64,000 nt of DNA. Origin: Comamonadaceae bacterium (lineage in GTDB: Bacteria; Pseudomonadota; Gammaproteobacteria; Burkholderiales; Burkholderiaceae_C). Under the pieces are notes generated by a model, which searched no databases, was not told the origin of the DNA, and saw nothing but the letters and a program-made list of their open reading frames with translations. Shown here in pieces: positions 11,501-21,299 of this stretch. The stretch's first letter is position 1. The number at the start of each line of letters is the position of its first letter. The translations under genes were made by a program, and so were the position numbers. Where the stretch lies: assembly GCA_013297875.1 (NCBI GenBank), contig JAAFIW010000012.1, positions 62,001-126,000 of the forward strand, in the 5' to 3' direction.

Positions 11501-14105
11501 GGCACATCAGCAGCGGTACCACATGGTCCAGCGAGAGCCAGTTCAGGTTCACATCAGTGGCCGACAAGCCGCTGGACTGCACGGCGGCCCAGCAGTGGTG
11601 CAACACCCCGGCATGGGTGATGGGAATGCACTTGGGCGTGCCGGTGCTGCCCGAGCTGAGCTGGATGAAAGCGATGGGGTTGGTGGCGTCGCTTGTGTGG
11701 GGCACTGGGTTAGCAGCGGCCAGCGCATCAACCGCCAGCACTTGCATGCCGGGTTGCGCGGCGGCCCAGGCGGCCATGCGGCTGGCCACATCGTGCGTGG
11801 TGAGCACCGGCGGGCAGCCCAGGTGCTGCCAGGCCTTGTGCAGCTTGGTGGCCAGCGCATTGCCATCGTCATACGCAGTGGCAACAGCCACCGAAACCGG
11901 TACCGCGCCGCCCAGCAGGCAGGCCCAAAAGGTGGTGATGTGCTCGCGCAGCCGGGTGAAGCTGAGCACCACGTATTGGCCCGCTTGCAGACCGGCAGCG
12001 TGCAACGCGGCCCAGCGCTGTTGCGCGTCGGTCAGCAGCTGCGCATAGCTTTGAAAATCGCTGGCGTCGCTCAGCTGCTGGCCCACGTAGCGAATGCCAT
12101 GGCTGCTACTGGCAGCAGTGGCGCGCAGCGCGGCGGGCAGGTTGGCAATGCTTGGAATGGGCCAGGTCAGCGGCCCGCCGTCGGCCAGCGCGGGCGGGCC
12201 GGGTTCTGCGGGTGCTTGTGCTTGCGTCACAGCGGGCTTCAAGGGCAGCGGCAGTGCATCACTGACCGGCAGCACCAGTGCCACGCTGCCGGGGTGCTGC
12301 TGCTCCAGCGTCTGGCACAGCGTGGCATCGAGCACCGGCACGCGCCGCAGCAGGGCCTGGTTCACGCGGCCTTGGGCATCGAGCGGAATGCGCGAGACGG
12401 GGCACCACGCGCCAACCTCAGGCCGCTGCGCCGCCAGGGCCTGCAGCCGCTGCGCGTGTGCTGGGCCTTCGGTCACCACGTAGGCCACAGTGGTTTGATC
12501 TGCACCTGAACGATCGGCACCTGAACGATCTGCTCCTGAATCAATAGCTGCTTGCACCTGCTGGACGTGCACATCTGCCACTTCTGGCAACAAAAGCAGT
12601 GTTTTGGCAAGCGCTGATGCCGCATGCGAAGCGGGTGGCTCGGTTGAAAACAAGCTTGCATCGGGCTGGGCCAGCGCTTGCGCGAGCAGCGTGCACAGCT
12701 GCGCGGCCAAGGCCTGGGCGGCGGCATCGTCCAGCCGCTGGCGCTGGTACGACAGCACACCCTGCAGGCCGCCTGCGTTGTCGTGAAAGCTCAGCGACAG
12801 CGCAAAGTCTTGCGCATCCGCGGGAATCTCCAGCAGCGAAAACGCCAGATCGCCCTGCGCCCAGGCTGGCTGCGGCACGTTCAGAAAGCTCAGCAACAGG
12901 TCGGCGAGTGGGTGCTTAGGGGCGTTGCTCGCGGGCGCCCCCTGGCTCAGTGCCTGGTTTTCGCAGGCGTCCAGCACGTCGGCCAATGTGGCTTGGGCAT
13001 GGGCCTGCGCGTCCAGCCAGCCGTCGCGCACGCGCTGCACCAGCTGGGCAAAGCCAGGCCGGTCTGCCAGGGCGGTGCGCAGCAGCAGCACATCGGCCAG
13101 GTTGCCTATCAGCGGCTGCAACTGCGGGTTGTCGCGCTGGGCGACCGAGGTGGCCACGATCACATCGTCTGCGTCGCCCGACAAGCCATGCAGCCACAGC
13201 TTGACCACGGCCAGCAGCACCACAAACGGCGTGGCACCGGCGTGGCGGGTGGCGAAGTCGCGCAATTGGGCGTTCAGGTCGGCAGGTAGGGCCAGGTGCA
13301 GCAGGCCCACGCCGGTGTGTGGCAGGCGCGGTGGCGCAAGGGCCAGCGGCGGCGGTGGGTTGTCTAACTGCTGCACCCACCAAGCCAATTGGGCCTGGTA
13401 GTGCGGCTGGCTGGCCAGCGCTTGTTGCCAGGCGGCCACGTCGGCAAAGCCAATGCTTGGGGTGGGCAGCGCTTGGCCCGCATAGGCGGTTTGCAGGTCG
13501 CGCATGAACACGCCAAACGACCAGCCATCGGCCACCAGGTGGTGCAGGCAAAACACAAACACCCACTCGTGTGCGCCACGCTGAATCAGCGCATAGCGGC
13601 ACAGGCTGTGGGGCAGGTCAAACGCCTGCTCGCGCAATCGCTTGAGTTGCGCCATCACCGCATCGTCGCTGGCTTGCGGCAGGTCTATGTGTTGCAGTTG
13701 CACCGGGCCAGGTGGGCGGATGCGCAGCTGCGGTTCCTGGGCTTCATCCATGGCAATCACAGTGCGCAGCGCGTCGTGCTGCGCCACCAGGGTCTCAAGC
13801 GCTGCCTGCAAACGGGCGGGCTGCAGCGGCCCGTTGATCTGTAGGGCGGCGGCGCTGTTGTAGGCATGGCCGGTGGCGTCCATGGCCTGTAAAAACCAGA
13901 AGCGCCGTTGGGCGGGCGACAGCGGTGCGCGCTCTGGCGGGCCTGCGCGGCGCGCAATGGTGGGCACTGCGGGGGCTGCGGCGCTGGCTTGCTGCGCAGC
14001 CAGCACACGGGCGCGCTGCTGCGGCGTGAGGCGGGCCAGCCGGTCGGACAGCGACAGCGAGCTGGCGGGCAGGGTGAGGCGCAGGGTGGGGGGTAGCGTC
14101 GTCAA
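8565..14105 (-). CDS. Hybrid synthetase C-acyl ligase-ketoreductase-carrier protein
   Basis: 1,846 aa, second in the assembly line. The TTG start at 14105 overlaps the previous stop (TTGA, 14102-14105). Domains: condensation domain with [11 protein letters not shown] near residue 60 and HHLVADGWS near 188; a degraded linker region around 480-630; an AMP-dependent acyl ligase ([10 protein letters not shown] near 815, [17 protein letters not shown], then [13 protein letters not shown]) that looks more like the fatty-acyl/CoA-ligase type of PKS-NRPS hybrids than an amino-acid A domain; a ketoreductase with [11 protein letters not shown] near 1455 and a Ser...Tyr catalytic pattern ending LYAAAN near 1600; a carrier LGGHSLL near 1791. 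Ligase plus KR on one module suggests that a carboxylic or keto acid is loaded and reduced, giving a hydroxy-acid (depsipeptide) unit as in A-KR modules of other depsipeptide synthetases. The substrate cannot be read from the sequence. Confidence 0.93.
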   Translation of the reverse strand: MTTLPPTLRLTLPASSLSLSDRLARLTPQQRARVLAAQQASAAAPAVPTIARRAGPPERAPLSPAQRRFWFLQAMDATGHAYNSAAALQINGPLQPARLQAALETLVAQHDALRTVIAMDEAQEPQLRIRPPGPVQLQHIDLPQASDDAVMAQLKRLREQAFDLPHSLCRYALIQRGAHEWVFVFCLHHLVADGWSFGVFMRDLQTAYAGQALPTPSIGFADVAAWQQALASQPHYQAQLAWWVQQLDNPPPPLALAPPRLPHTGVGLLHLALPADLNAQLRDFATRHAGATPFVVLLAVVKLWLHGLSGDADDVIVATSVAQRDNPQLQPLIGNLADVLLLRTALADRPGFAQLVQRVRDGWLDAQAHAQATLADVLDACENQALSQGAPASNAPKHPLADLLLSFLNVPQPAWAQGDLAFSLLEIPADAQDFALSLSFHDNAGGLQGVLSYQRQRLDDAAAQALAAQLCTLLAQALAQPDASLFSTEPPASHAASALAKTLLLLPEVADVHVQQVQAAIDSGADRSGADRSGADQTTVAYVVTEGPAHAQRLQALAAQRPEVGAWCPVSRIPLDAQGRVNQALLRRVPVLDATLCQTLEQQHPGSVALVLPVSDALPLPLKPAVTQAQAPAEPGPPALADGGPLTWPIPSIANLPAALRATAASSSHGIRYVGQQLSDASDFQSYAQLLTDAQQRWAALHAAGLQAGQYVVLSFTRLREHITTFWACLLGGAVPVSVAVATAYDDGNALATKLHKAWQHLGCPPVLTTHDVASRMAAWAAAQPGMQVLAVDALAAANPVPHTSDATNPIAFIQLSSGSTGTPKCIPITHAGVLHHCWAAVQSSGLSATDVNLNWLSLDHVVPLLMCHVRDVVLGRSQIIATPASVLQEPLYWLDLIAHYRVTHSWAPNFAFRLVSQRLDALPDRRWDLSQVVRFVNAGEQVTARVVGEFLQKTARFGVHANAVCNEYGMAELCTAMTYGAAFNPAASAHRYLKSSPGGPLVLAPADTPEPQTTSFVSAGKPTPGVRLRIAAPDGSTLAERCIGRVQVQGPVVTPGYIANPQANAEAFADAGWFDTGDLGFLSGGELSLTGRAKEMIVVRGANFYCYEIEDLVNALPGVQPGCVASCAVADAHSGTDGLAVFYVPLPGAPDAVTMRRAVGAALAQALGLHAQVCLPLSGSEFPKTTSGKIQRSQLARQLAEGVFDARLAETGHIAGHSAAPPAWFATPLWRPAQRRQAVAQPGPFLVLADAQGLVNQLLAAWHGETTVRVDTASTFAQLGPLHWQLDGQQPAHWQHLHQALAAHNLLPRQIIDLSGYRLADAPLDEQDTEALVRNQALCHTWLQGGPSALESLVFVVFKPNQPSAQRFVAQAAIESIAKTIAVEHPISTRSIALPGLDMAQEAAWLALELQQASHEPQVALLAGQRQVPRLAMCPPQADAQQGFAFYPGITCLITGGLGGIGIEITRRLLTEQAARVLLVGRSAPAEVADAVHRLQALNAGQLVYQRCDVADSAALAAAVAQAEAQWGAPLACALHLAGSFAAQPWHTENSASFAPRLAAKLQGTQAVLSLLTARPAAFAALFSSVYTHWVPPGAGLYAAANACLQACAQVWVAAHGPRLRVIDWGVWGGLGMSHSSVDAQVLRSSTGLLSIDANAGWQSLQWALASAHTQLLVGLDSSHPRIRRALQAAPLRRQMLVLASEQPLAVPAQADRFGAAVAVRNLVVNPLPRDASGQVDRVAVFSRVQAILDGTGAQTPAHQPPQTPTEATLATLWQTLLQVPRVGREDSFFMLGGHSLLTLQLLARIRQQFQVDLPPRAVFEAPSLHGLAAQIDLASHDEYEEGVL
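9971..10011. repeat. Dispersed ~40-bp repeat, copy inside the ketoreductase-module gene
   Basis: CTATTGATTCAATAG is followed by CTGCTTGAGCA and then ATCTCTGGGCT. Its reverse complement matches the intergenic copy at 34417-34455 along the full length. Here it is read in frame on the minus strand as part of [16 protein letters not shown]. Confidence 0.8.
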
Positions 14106-17100
14106 CTGATGGCCTCTTGGTTTTCAATCTCGGCTAGCAGCGCCGCCAACTGCGGGTCAAAGCCTTGTTCTGCCAGGTTTTCCACCGTGCGGGCCAGGCC
14201 TTGCAGCGTGGACTGTTCAAACACCCGGCGCAGGGGCACCTCGGTCAAAAACACATCGCGCAACTGGTGAATGAGCTGCACCGCCTTCAGCGAATGCCCA
14301 CCCAGCGCAAAGAAATCATCATCGGCATACACAGTGGGCACACCCAACAGCTCCTGCCAGATGCCTGCTAACGCGACTTCAGTGGGCGAGCTGGGCAGGG
14401 TCCTCTTGCTACGTTGAACTTCTGGCACCGGCAAAGCCCGCCGATCCAGCTTGCCACTTGCCGTGGTGGGCAAGGCCTGCAGCCACACCCAGTGCGCTGG
14501 CACAAAGTGCGTGGGCAGCCGCGCCAGCAGCGCTTCGCGCAAGGTTTGCGTGTCGGGTCTGTCTGCTGAGGCCACCAGATACGCCACCAGCGCCTGCACC
14601 CCATTCACGGCATGCACCGCCACCGCCGCCTGCGCCACGCCCGGCTGCGCCTTCAATGCCGCCTCAATCTCCCCCGGCTCCATCCGGTAGCCGCGCAGCT
14701 TCAGCTGCCCGTCCACCCGGCCCAGGTACAGCAACTCATCGCCGCGCCAGCGCACCGCATCGCCCGAGCGATAAGCCCGTGCGCCCGGCTCAGCGGCAAA
14801 CGCATCGGGCACAAAGCGCAGCGCCGTCAAGCCAGGCTGGCCCACATAGCCCCGCGCCAGCCCACAGCCGCCAATCCACAACTGCCCCGGCACACCCGGT
14901 GGCTGCAACTGGCCCAAGCGGTCCACCACGTACAGACGGGCACCGTCTATCGGTGTGCCCAGCGGGGCCGTGCCGGTCGCTTCAGTCTCATGGGCCACCC
15001 ACGACGACACCTGAATACAGGTCTCGGTCGGCCCATACAGATTGATCACCTGCGCCTGCGGCACCGCCGCTTGCGCCGCCTGCACCAGCGCCATCGGCAG
15101 TGCCTCACCACCAACAAACAAACGCGCAAGTGCCAGATCTGCCCGCAGCACCTGCGCATCCAGCAAGGCTTGTAGCAAAGTGGGCGTGGTTTGCAGCACC
15201 GTGATGCGTTCATCCACCAGACAGCGCCCCAGCGCGGCCGGGTCGCGGTGCGAGCCCACCGGTGCCAGCACCAGACAGGCCCCGGCCAACAGCGGTGCCC
15301 AGAACTCCCAGACCGAGGCATCAAAGCCCACCGGTGTTTTTTGCAGCACCCGGTCAGCTGCTTGCAAGGGGTAGTGCGCCTGCATCCAGGCCATGTGCTG
15401 GGCCAGCGCGGCATGGGTAATCAGCACACCCTTAGGTTCACCGGTGGAGCCGGAGGTGAACAGCAAATAGGCCGGGTGCTGGGGATCAAGATCAACGACA
15501 GGCGGCGTATCGGCAAAAGAACGCAAATCCAATGAAGCCAGCCAGGTTTCATCGATCACCAGCGAAATACCGCCCTGGGCCAGCATGCTGGCCTGGCGCT
15601 GGGCAGGCTCTTCGGTGTCGATGGCGCAGTAAGCCCCACCGGCTTTGAGCACCGCCAGCAGCGCCACGACCAGATCGATGCTGCGCGGCAATCGAACACC
15701 CACCACCACTTCGGGGCCAACGCCCGCGGCCACCAGCGCATGGGCCAGGCGGTTGGTGCGTTGATCCAGCTGCGCGTAGCTTAGAGAAGACGTGCCGTCA
15801 GAGACCGCAAGCGCTTCTGAATTGATAGCGGCTTGAGCAATGAATCTCTGGGCTACTGGGCGATTTGGCGTGGAAATCGGGGAAATACGGCTCCCATGGT
15901 CCAACAAGGATCGCTGGGCGTCTGCAGGCCACAGCGGCAGTTGCCAGGCGGCCAGCGTCGGGTTATTAACTGCGGCGGTCATCAGGCACTTGAACTGCTG
16001 GGCCACCTGCACGATGGTGTCGTGCGCAAACAAATCGGCGCGGTACTCAAAACGGCAGGCCAAGGTGTGGCTTGGCCCGGCCGATTCTTCGACCGACAGC
16101 ATCAGGTCAAACTTGGCGGCGGTGTAAGCCAGCGGCAGGCCGCGCAGTTGCAGTCCGGGCAGCTCGATCGCGTTGGCCCCCGCCAGTTGCCAGGCAATCA
16201 TGGCCTGAAACAAGGGCGTGTGGCTCAGGCGGCGCTCCAGCTTCAGCTCTTCGACCAGGCGCTCAAACGGCACGTCGGGGTGGTCGTAAGCGTCAAGTGC
16301 CACGGTGCGAACCTGTTGCAGCAGTTGAGCAAAATTCAAATCACCAGCCAGACTGACCCGCAGCGCCAAGGTGTTGGTGAAAAAGCCAATCAGCGGCTCC
16401 AGCGCGGTGTGAGGGCGGTTGGAAATCGGCGTGCCGATCACCACCTCGTCTTGTCCGGCCCAGCGGGCCAGCAGCAAGGCATAGCCCGCCGTCATGGCCA
16501 TGAAGGGCGTCACGCCGTGGGCCTGGCACATCTGGCGCAGCGCCTGGGTGAACTCGGCTTCAAAGACCACCACCGTGTGGCCACCGCGCGCGGTGAGCAC
16601 CGGGGGGCGTGGCCAGTCGGTGGGCAGCTCCAGCACCGGGGCCTGCGCCAGCCGCTCGCGCCAGTGGGCAATTTGCGGGGCCAGCACCGCCTCGGTGAGC
16701 CAGCGGCGCTGCCAGGTGGCGAAGTCGGCGTATTGCACGGGCAAATCGTCCAGCGCGGCTTGCTGGCCATACAACTGCGCCAGTTCGTTGATGAGCACGC
16801 CCGCAGACCAGCCGTCGCAGGCCACGTGGTGCAGGGTGAGCAGCAGCACATGCGCCTGGTTTGCGGTGCGCAGCAGGGCCACGCGCAGCAGCACGTCGCG
16901 GCCCAGGTCAAACGGGCGGCTGGCTTCGCTGGCTGCCAGCTCGGAAATCAACGCGTCGTGCCGGTTTGCGGCGTGGTGGCGCAGGTCGTGCAGCGGCAGC
17001 AGCACGGCAGCGGGTGGCAGCACGCGTTGCACCGGCTCGCCGCCCTCCAGCGCAAACACGGTGCGCAGCACCTCGTGCCTGCGCACAATGGTGCTGATGG

Positions 17101-20100
17101 CCTGGGCCAGCACATCGGCCTGCAACGCGCCCTGAATGGCCACCCCGGCCGACATGTGATAGGCCACCGCACCATCGGGCCACTGGGCCAAAAACCACAG
17201 GCGCTGCTGCGCAAACGACAGCGGCGCGGCCCGATTGGCAGGCCGCTGGTGCAAGGCCGGTGCCACCAGGCGGGCAGTGCCCTGGCGCAGGCGGTCCACC
17301 GCTGCGGCCTGCGACTGCAACGCCGGCGTGTCAAACAACAGCCGCAGCCCCGGCTCCACCCGGTACAGCTCGCGCAGCCGCACCGCCACTTGCATGGCTT
17401 TGATCGAATGCCCACCCAGCGCAAAGAAATCATCATCGGCATACACGGTGGGCACACCCAGCAACTCCTGCCAGATGCCGGCCAACGCCAGCTCGGTGGG
17501 CGAAGCGGGCAGCAACCGCTGGCTGCGCTGCACTTCTGGCACCGGCAAAGCCCGCCGATCCAGCTTGCCACTTGCCGTGGTGGGCAGCGCATCCAGCCAC
17601 ACCCAGTGCGCCGGCACAAAGTGCGTGGGCAGCCGCGCCAGCAAGCCTTCGCGCAAGGTTTGCGTGTCGGGTCTTTCTGCTGAGGCCACCAGATACGCCA
17701 CTAAGGCCTGCACCCCGTTCACGGCATGCACCGCCACCGCCGCCTGCGCCACGCCCGGCTGGGCCTTCAACGCCGCCTCAATCTCCCCCGGCTCCATGCG
17801 GTAGCCGCGCAGCTTCAGCTGCCCGTCCACCCGGCCCAGGTACAGCAACTCATCGCCGCGCCAGCGCACCGCATCGCCCGAGCGATAAGCCCGTGCGCCC
17901 GGCTCAGCGGCAAACGCATCGGGCACAAAGCGCAGCGCCGTCAAGCCAGGCTGGCCCACATAGCCCCGCGCCAGCCCACAGCCGCCAATCCACAACTGCC
18001 CCGGCACACCCGGTGGCTGCAACTGGCCCAAGCGGTCCACCACGTACAGACGGGCACCGTCTATCGGTGTGCCCAGCGGGGCCGTGCCGGTCGCTTCAGT
18101 CTCATGGGCCACCCACGACGACACCTGAATACAGGTCTCGGTCGGCCCATACAGATTGATCACCTGCGCCTGCGGCACCGCCGCTTGCGCCGCCTGCACC
18201 AAAGCCATCGGCAGTGCCTCACCACCGACAAACAAGCGCGCAAGTGCCAGATCTGCCCGCAGCACCTGTGCATCCAGCAAGGCTTGCAGCAAAGTGGGCG
18301 TGGCTTGCAGCACCGTGATGCGTTCATCCACCAGACAGCGCCCCAGCGCCGCCGGGTCGCGGTGCGAGCCCGCAGGGGCTAACACCAAACAGGCCCCGGC
18401 CAATAGCGGTGCCCAGAACTCCCAGACCGAGGCATCAAAGCCCACCGGGGTCTTTTGCAGCACCCGGTCGCCAGGCTGCAAGGGGTAGTGCGCCTGCATC
18501 CAGGCCATGTGCTGGGCCAGCGCGGCATGGGTAATCAGCACGCCCTTGGGCGCGCCGGTCGAGCCGGAGGTGAACAGCAGATAGGCCGGGTGCTGGGGAT
18601 CAAGATCAACCACAGGCGGCGTATCGGCAAAAGAACGCACATCCAATGAAGCCAGCCAGGGTTCATCGATCACCAGCGAAATACCACCCTGGCTGAGCAT
18701 GCTGGCCTGGCGGGCGGCAGGCTCTTCGGTGTCGATGGCGCAGTAGGCACCACCGGCTTTGAGCACCGCCAGCAGCGCCACGACCAGATTGATGCTGCGC
18801 GGCAGGCGCACGCCCACCACCGCCTCGGGGCGCACGCCAGCGGCCACCAGCGCATGGGCCAGGCGGTTGGTGCGTTGCTCCAGCTGCGCGTAGGTCACAG
18901 AAGAAACACCGTCGGACACGGCAAGCGCTTCTGAATTGATAGCGGCTTGAGCAATGAATCTCTGGGCTACTGGGCGATTTGACGTGGAAATCGGGGAAAT
19001 GCGGCTTGCGCGGCTCAACAGGGCTTGCTGGGGCACCACCGACTGCCACAACTGCACCACGCGGTTGGAATCTGGCGTCTGCACCCACGCCTGCAGCACG
19101 CCCAGAAAAGCGTTGGCAAAGGCCTGCGCCTGGTCTGGCGCGAAGTAGTCATGCCGGTAGTCAAAGTCGATCTGCACCGGCGCATCGGCATGAAATTCGC
19201 GCACAAAAATCGCCAGCGGGTTGCGTTCATGCCCGTTGTCCAGCGCCACGGCGCGGGCGGTGGCCAGGCCAAACCGGGCCTGGTAGTCGTGTTTTTCGTA
19301 CGACAGCGTCAGGTCAAACGGCAGTTGCGCATCGGTGCCCGGGCGCGCGGGGGCCTGTGCCAGGATGTCGCCCAGCGATGGCCCGCCGTGCCGGTAGTTG
19401 CGCCGGGCGGTGGCGGCAATGTTGGTTGCCAGTGCCTGCAGCGACACCTGGGAATCCACCTGCACGGCTACCGGTTGAAAGCTTGCCAGCAAACCCACCA
19501 CCCGCTTGTCTTGCGCGCTGCCGCGGTTGAGCACCGGCATCCCCAGCACCAAGCTGGGCTGCCCGGCGTAGTGGGTGGCCGTCACGCAGGCTGCGGCGGC
19601 CAGCACATGAAAGCTTGACAGGTCAAATGCCTGGGCTTGCGCTGCAATGCGGGCGTAGGTTTCGGGCTGCAGCCACACGGAATGGCGCGTGCTCGTGGGC
19701 AAACCGCTTGGCGCGGGCGCTGCGCGCACTGGCCACAGCGGCGTCTGCGGTGCAGCCATTTGGGCTCGCCAATAGGCCAGGCTAGCCTGAAACCGGGGCT
19801 CGGCGCGTTGCTGGGCATGCTGGGTCACCCAGTCAAAAAACGCGGCTGGTGGGGCTGGCTGGGTATCGCGGTTGTAGGCCGCCGCAACGGCTTGCACCAC
19901 ACGGGAGATGGCCCAGCCATCGACCACCAGATGGTGGTACTTTTTGAACCACCAATGCTGCTGCTCACCCAGCCGCAGCAACGCAAACTGAACAAACGGC
20001 CCGTGTGGCGGGAAAGGCTTGGCAAATTCCTGGCGCATCCACTGGTGTGCCCGTGCCACAGCCTGGTCAAGGCTGGCGCTGTCGCTGAAATCCAGCACCG

Positions 20101-20380
20101 GCGTAGGCGCTGTGCCTTCAGGGGTAAAAACCTGACGCGCGCCGCCCAGCGGGTCTGGCACCAGCCGGGTGCGCAATGCGTCATGGCCGGTCACCACCTC
20201 GGCCAAGACATTGGTCAAGGCTGCCATGTTCAGCGGGCCGCAAATGTCCACATAGCCACCGATGTGGTGGCGTGGCGATGCGCCGGCACGCTGAATGTCC
20301 AGCCAGATGTCGCGCTGAGCAGCCGTCAGCTCGAACGAAGCGTCTTCGCCTGCGATGTTGAACAACTGGCGGTCGGTCAT
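14102..20380 (-). CDS. Non-ribosomal peptide synthetase, C-A-T-C-A-T
   Basis: About 2,092 aa; first gene of the megasynthase operon. I place the start at ATG 20380 (MTDRQLFNIAG), just before the C-domain core FELTAAQRDIWLD. The frame stays open upstream to 20635 but that extension has no domain, and no strong ribosome site marks either choice. C1 has HHLVVDGWA near residue 150; A1 TSGSTGAPKG near 607; carrier GGHSIK near 988; C2 HHVACDGWS near 1188; A2 TSGSTGEPKG near 1645; carrier GGHSLK near 2027. Both A domains give the same GrsA-aligned code D-A-W-Q-F-G-L-I-Q, close to the D-A-W-Q-F-G-L-I-D code I recall for Gln, so two identical residues are expected (substrate call tentative). Because it begins with a C domain, the line may start with an acyl donor (lipoinitiation) or receive a chain from elsewhere. 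Two A-T units and their linkers are a recent duplication. Confidence 0.94.
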   Translation of the reverse strand: MTDRQLFNIAGEDASFELTAAQRDIWLDIQRAGASPRHHIGGYVDICGPLNMAALTNVLAEVVTGHDALRTRLVPDPLGGARQVFTPEGTAPTPVLDFSDSASLDQAVARAHQWMRQEFAKPFPPHGPFVQFALLRLGEQQHWWFKKYHHLVVDGWAISRVVQAVAAAYNRDTQPAPPAAFFDWVTQHAQQRAEPRFQASLAYWRAQMAAPQTPLWPVRAAPAPSGLPTSTRHSVWLQPETYARIAAQAQAFDLSSFHVLAAAACVTATHYAGQPSLVLGMPVLNRGSAQDKRVVGLLASFQPVAVQVDSQVSLQALATNIAATARRNYRHGGPSLGDILAQAPARPGTDAQLPFDLTLSYEKHDYQARFGLATARAVALDNGHERNPLAIFVREFHADAPVQIDFDYRHDYFAPDQAQAFANAFLGVLQAWVQTPDSNRVVQLWQSVVPQQALLSRASRISPISTSNRPVAQRFIAQAAINSEALAVSDGVSSVTYAQLEQRTNRLAHALVAAGVRPEAVVGVRLPRSINLVVALLAVLKAGGAYCAIDTEEPAARQASMLSQGGISLVIDEPWLASLDVRSFADTPPVVDLDPQHPAYLLFTSGSTGAPKGVLITHAALAQHMAWMQAHYPLQPGDRVLQKTPVGFDASVWEFWAPLLAGACLVLAPAGSHRDPAALGRCLVDERITVLQATPTLLQALLDAQVLRADLALARLFVGGEALPMALVQAAQAAVPQAQVINLYGPTETCIQVSSWVAHETEATGTAPLGTPIDGARLYVVDRLGQLQPPGVPGQLWIGGCGLARGYVGQPGLTALRFVPDAFAAEPGARAYRSGDAVRWRGDELLYLGRVDGQLKLRGYRMEPGEIEAALKAQPGVAQAAVAVHAVNGVQALVAYLVASAERPDTQTLREGLLARLPTHFVPAHWVWLDALPTTASGKLDRRALPVPEVQRSQRLLPASPTELALAGIWQELLGVPTVYADDDFFALGGHSIKAMQVAVRLRELYRVEPGLRLLFDTPALQSQAAAVDRLRQGTARLVAPALHQRPANRAAPLSFAQQRLWFLAQWPDGAVAYHMSAGVAIQGALQADVLAQAISTIVRRHEVLRTVFALEGGEPVQRVLPPAAVLLPLHDLRHHAANRHDALISELAASEASRPFDLGRDVLLRVALLRTANQAHVLLLTLHHVACDGWSAGVLINELAQLYGQQAALDDLPVQYADFATWQRRWLTEAVLAPQIAHWRERLAQAPVLELPTDWPRPPVLTARGGHTVVVFEAEFTQALRQMCQAHGVTPFMAMTAGYALLLARWAGQDEVVIGTPISNRPHTALEPLIGFFTNTLALRVSLAGDLNFAQLLQQVRTVALDAYDHPDVPFERLVEELKLERRLSHTPLFQAMIAWQLAGANAIELPGLQLRGLPLAYTAAKFDLMLSVEESAGPSHTLACRFEYRADLFAHDTIVQVAQQFKCLMTAAVNNPTLAAWQLPLWPADAQRSLLDHGSRISPISTPNRPVAQRFIAQAAINSEALAVSDGTSSLSYAQLDQRTNRLAHALVAAGVGPEVVVGVRLPRSIDLVVALLAVLKAGGAYCAIDTEEPAQRQASMLAQGGISLVIDETWLASLDLRSFADTPPVVDLDPQHPAYLLFTSGSTGEPKGVLITHAALAQHMAWMQAHYPLQAADRVLQKTPVGFDASVWEFWAPLLAGACLVLAPVGSHRDPAALGRCLVDERITVLQTTPTLLQALLDAQVLRADLALARLFVGGEALPMALVQAAQAAVPQAQVINLYGPTETCIQVSSWVAHETEATGTAPLGTPIDGARLYVVDRLGQLQPPGVPGQLWIGGCGLARGYVGQPGLTALRFVPDAFAAEPGARAYRSGDAVRWRGDELLYLGRVDGQLKLRGYRMEPGEIEAALKAQPGVAQAAVAVHAVNGVQALVAYLVASADRPDTQTLREALLARLPTHFVPAHWVWLQALPTTASGKLDRRALPVPEVQRSKRTLPSSPTEVALAGIWQELLGVPTVYADDDFFALGGHSLKAVQLIHQLRDVFLTEVPLRRVFEQSTLQGLARTVENLAEQGFDPQLAALLAEIENQEAIS
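14300..15892 (-). repeat. 1.6-kb intragenic direct repeat, copy 2 (A2-T2)
   Basis: This stretch matches 17415-19008 almost base for base at an offset of about 3.1 kb. It covers the C-A linker, the whole A domain and the start of the carrier protein. A short divergent patch (about 14380-14417) lies between the A domain and the carrier. The near identity at DNA level points to recent duplication or gene conversion. Confidence 0.9.
15817..15856. repeat. Dispersed ~40-bp repeat in NRPS C2-A2 linker
   Basis: ATTGATAGCGGCTTGAGCAA followed by ATCTCTGGGCT; read in frame on the minus strand as QRFIAQAAINS in the linker before the A domain. Confidence 0.8.
17415..19008 (-). repeat. 1.6-kb intragenic direct repeat, copy 1 (A1-T1)
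   Basis: Partner of 14300-15892. Both copies begin, in the coding sense, with the same linker that contains the dispersed 'ATTGATAGCGGCTTGAGCAA' repeat and end in the carrier-protein helix with the phosphopantetheine serine. Confidence 0.9.
18933..18972. repeat. Dispersed ~40-bp repeat in NRPS C1-A1 linker
   Basis: Same unit as 15817-15856, carried along by the A-T duplication and again read as QRFIAQAAINS. Confidence 0.8.
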
Positions 20381-20672
20381 GGTTGCAAAGTATCCAGTTG
20401 TATTTGTTGTCACGAGACCGGAATTATTGTGCAGTTCGAGACCTAAATCTAACGAAATGAATTGACTTTTACACGGTGGCGGCTCGCTTGCCGACGTCGC
20501 ACGCGAGCCACAGTTGGCTGGCGTGCAGGGTAACCAGACCTCAAAAAACGCGCCATCACACAAAAAGACTAGTGCGGTAGTTTTGAATCTTGTCGTAACA
20601 TCGCCACGCGACGCCGGGTGTTTGGCCCGTGTCAACAGTCGTTAAAACCCCCATCACCCCAGGAGTTGTTAC
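20381..20672. promoter_or_regulatory. Divergent promoter region between NRPS operon and exporter operon
   Basis: This 292-bp gap must hold the promoters for the megasynthase operon (minus) and the DUF697/exporter side (plus). It is more AT-rich than the flanking genes. The plus gene has a clear ribosome site, AGGAG seven bases before ATG 20673. I see no convincing lux box, Fur box or sigma-54 site by eye. Confidence 0.6.
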
Positions 20673-21209
20673 ATGGTTACAGCAACAAACGAAACAAGTT
20701 TTCCAGTGGAAGTCAACCAGGCCGACCAGGCTGCTGGGGTGATTCGCCGCTATGCCTACTGGTCCGGCGGCGCAGGCGTGATTCCGCTGCCCATGGTTGA
20801 CCTGGTGTTGATCGGCGGCGTGCAGGTCAAGATGCTGTACGAGTTGGCCAAGGTCTACGGCATTCCCTTCAGCGAAACCCGCGCCAAAGCGCTGATTGGT
20901 TCGTTGGTTGGTACCACCGTGCCATATGGCGTGGCTGCCATGGCCATGGGCGGCATCACCAGCGCCCTGAAGGCCATTCCCGTGGTGGGCACGTTGGCTA
21001 CGCTTACCGTGGGCCCAGCGCTGGGTTTTGCGTCCACCTACGCGGTGGGCAAGGTGTTCAACAAGCACTTTGCCGAAGGCGGCGACCTGAACTCATTTGT
21101 GCCCGAAGCCGCACGCGATTTGTACAAGAAGGAATTCAACTCGGCCCGCAAGAGCCCGCCGGCAACCGACGCAGCCACAACGGTTGAAGAAGTCAAAAAA
21201 GCCAAGTAA
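20673..21209 (+). CDS. DUF697 (YcjF-like) membrane-associated protein
   Basis: 178 aa. The core, from IRRYAYWSGGAGVIPLPMVDLVLIGGVQ at about residues 25-50 to the Gly/Ala-rich hydrophobic stretch at about 85-130 (VAAMAMGGITSALKAIPVVG and following), fits the DUF697 family, which includes the C-terminal part of E. coli YcjF. No catalytic motif is known for the family. The tail (about 150-178) is charged and low in complexity. A good ribosome site precedes the ATG. The gene is divergent from the NRPS operon and followed by its own terminator (21234-21263), so it may be a separate transcription unit. A role in handling the peptide product is only guilt by association. Confidence 0.8.
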   Translation: MVTATNETSFPVEVNQADQAAGVIRRYAYWSGGAGVIPLPMVDLVLIGGVQVKMLYELAKVYGIPFSETRAKALIGSLVGTTVPYGVAAMAMGGITSALKAIPVVGTLATLTVGPALGFASTYAVGKVFNKHFAEGGDLNSFVPEAARDLYKKEFNSARKSPPATDAATTVEEVKKAK

Positions 21210-21233
21210 GCCTGAACAGGCAAAGAAAACCGG

Positions 21234-21263
21234 GGCGGCCTTGACTCACAAGGTCGCCTTTTT
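21234..21263 (+). terminator. Rho-independent terminator after DUF697 gene
   Basis: Stem GGCGGCCTTG / CAAGGTCGCC with loop ACTCA (one G-T pair) followed by TTTTT, 25 bp after the stop codon. Confidence 0.85.
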
Positions 21264-21299
21264 CACGGGTGGTTGAGCACAGGTGTTGAGGAGAGTGCC

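Noticed and set aside
15833-17683. Plus-strand open frame of 616 codons
   Set aside because: Antisense to the C2 domain and carrier of the NRPS; same shadow composition and no recognisable motif.
20381-20635. N-terminal extension of the first NRPS gene
   Set aside because: The frame is open but has no domain, and its codons do not resemble the rest of the gene; treated as promoter region.
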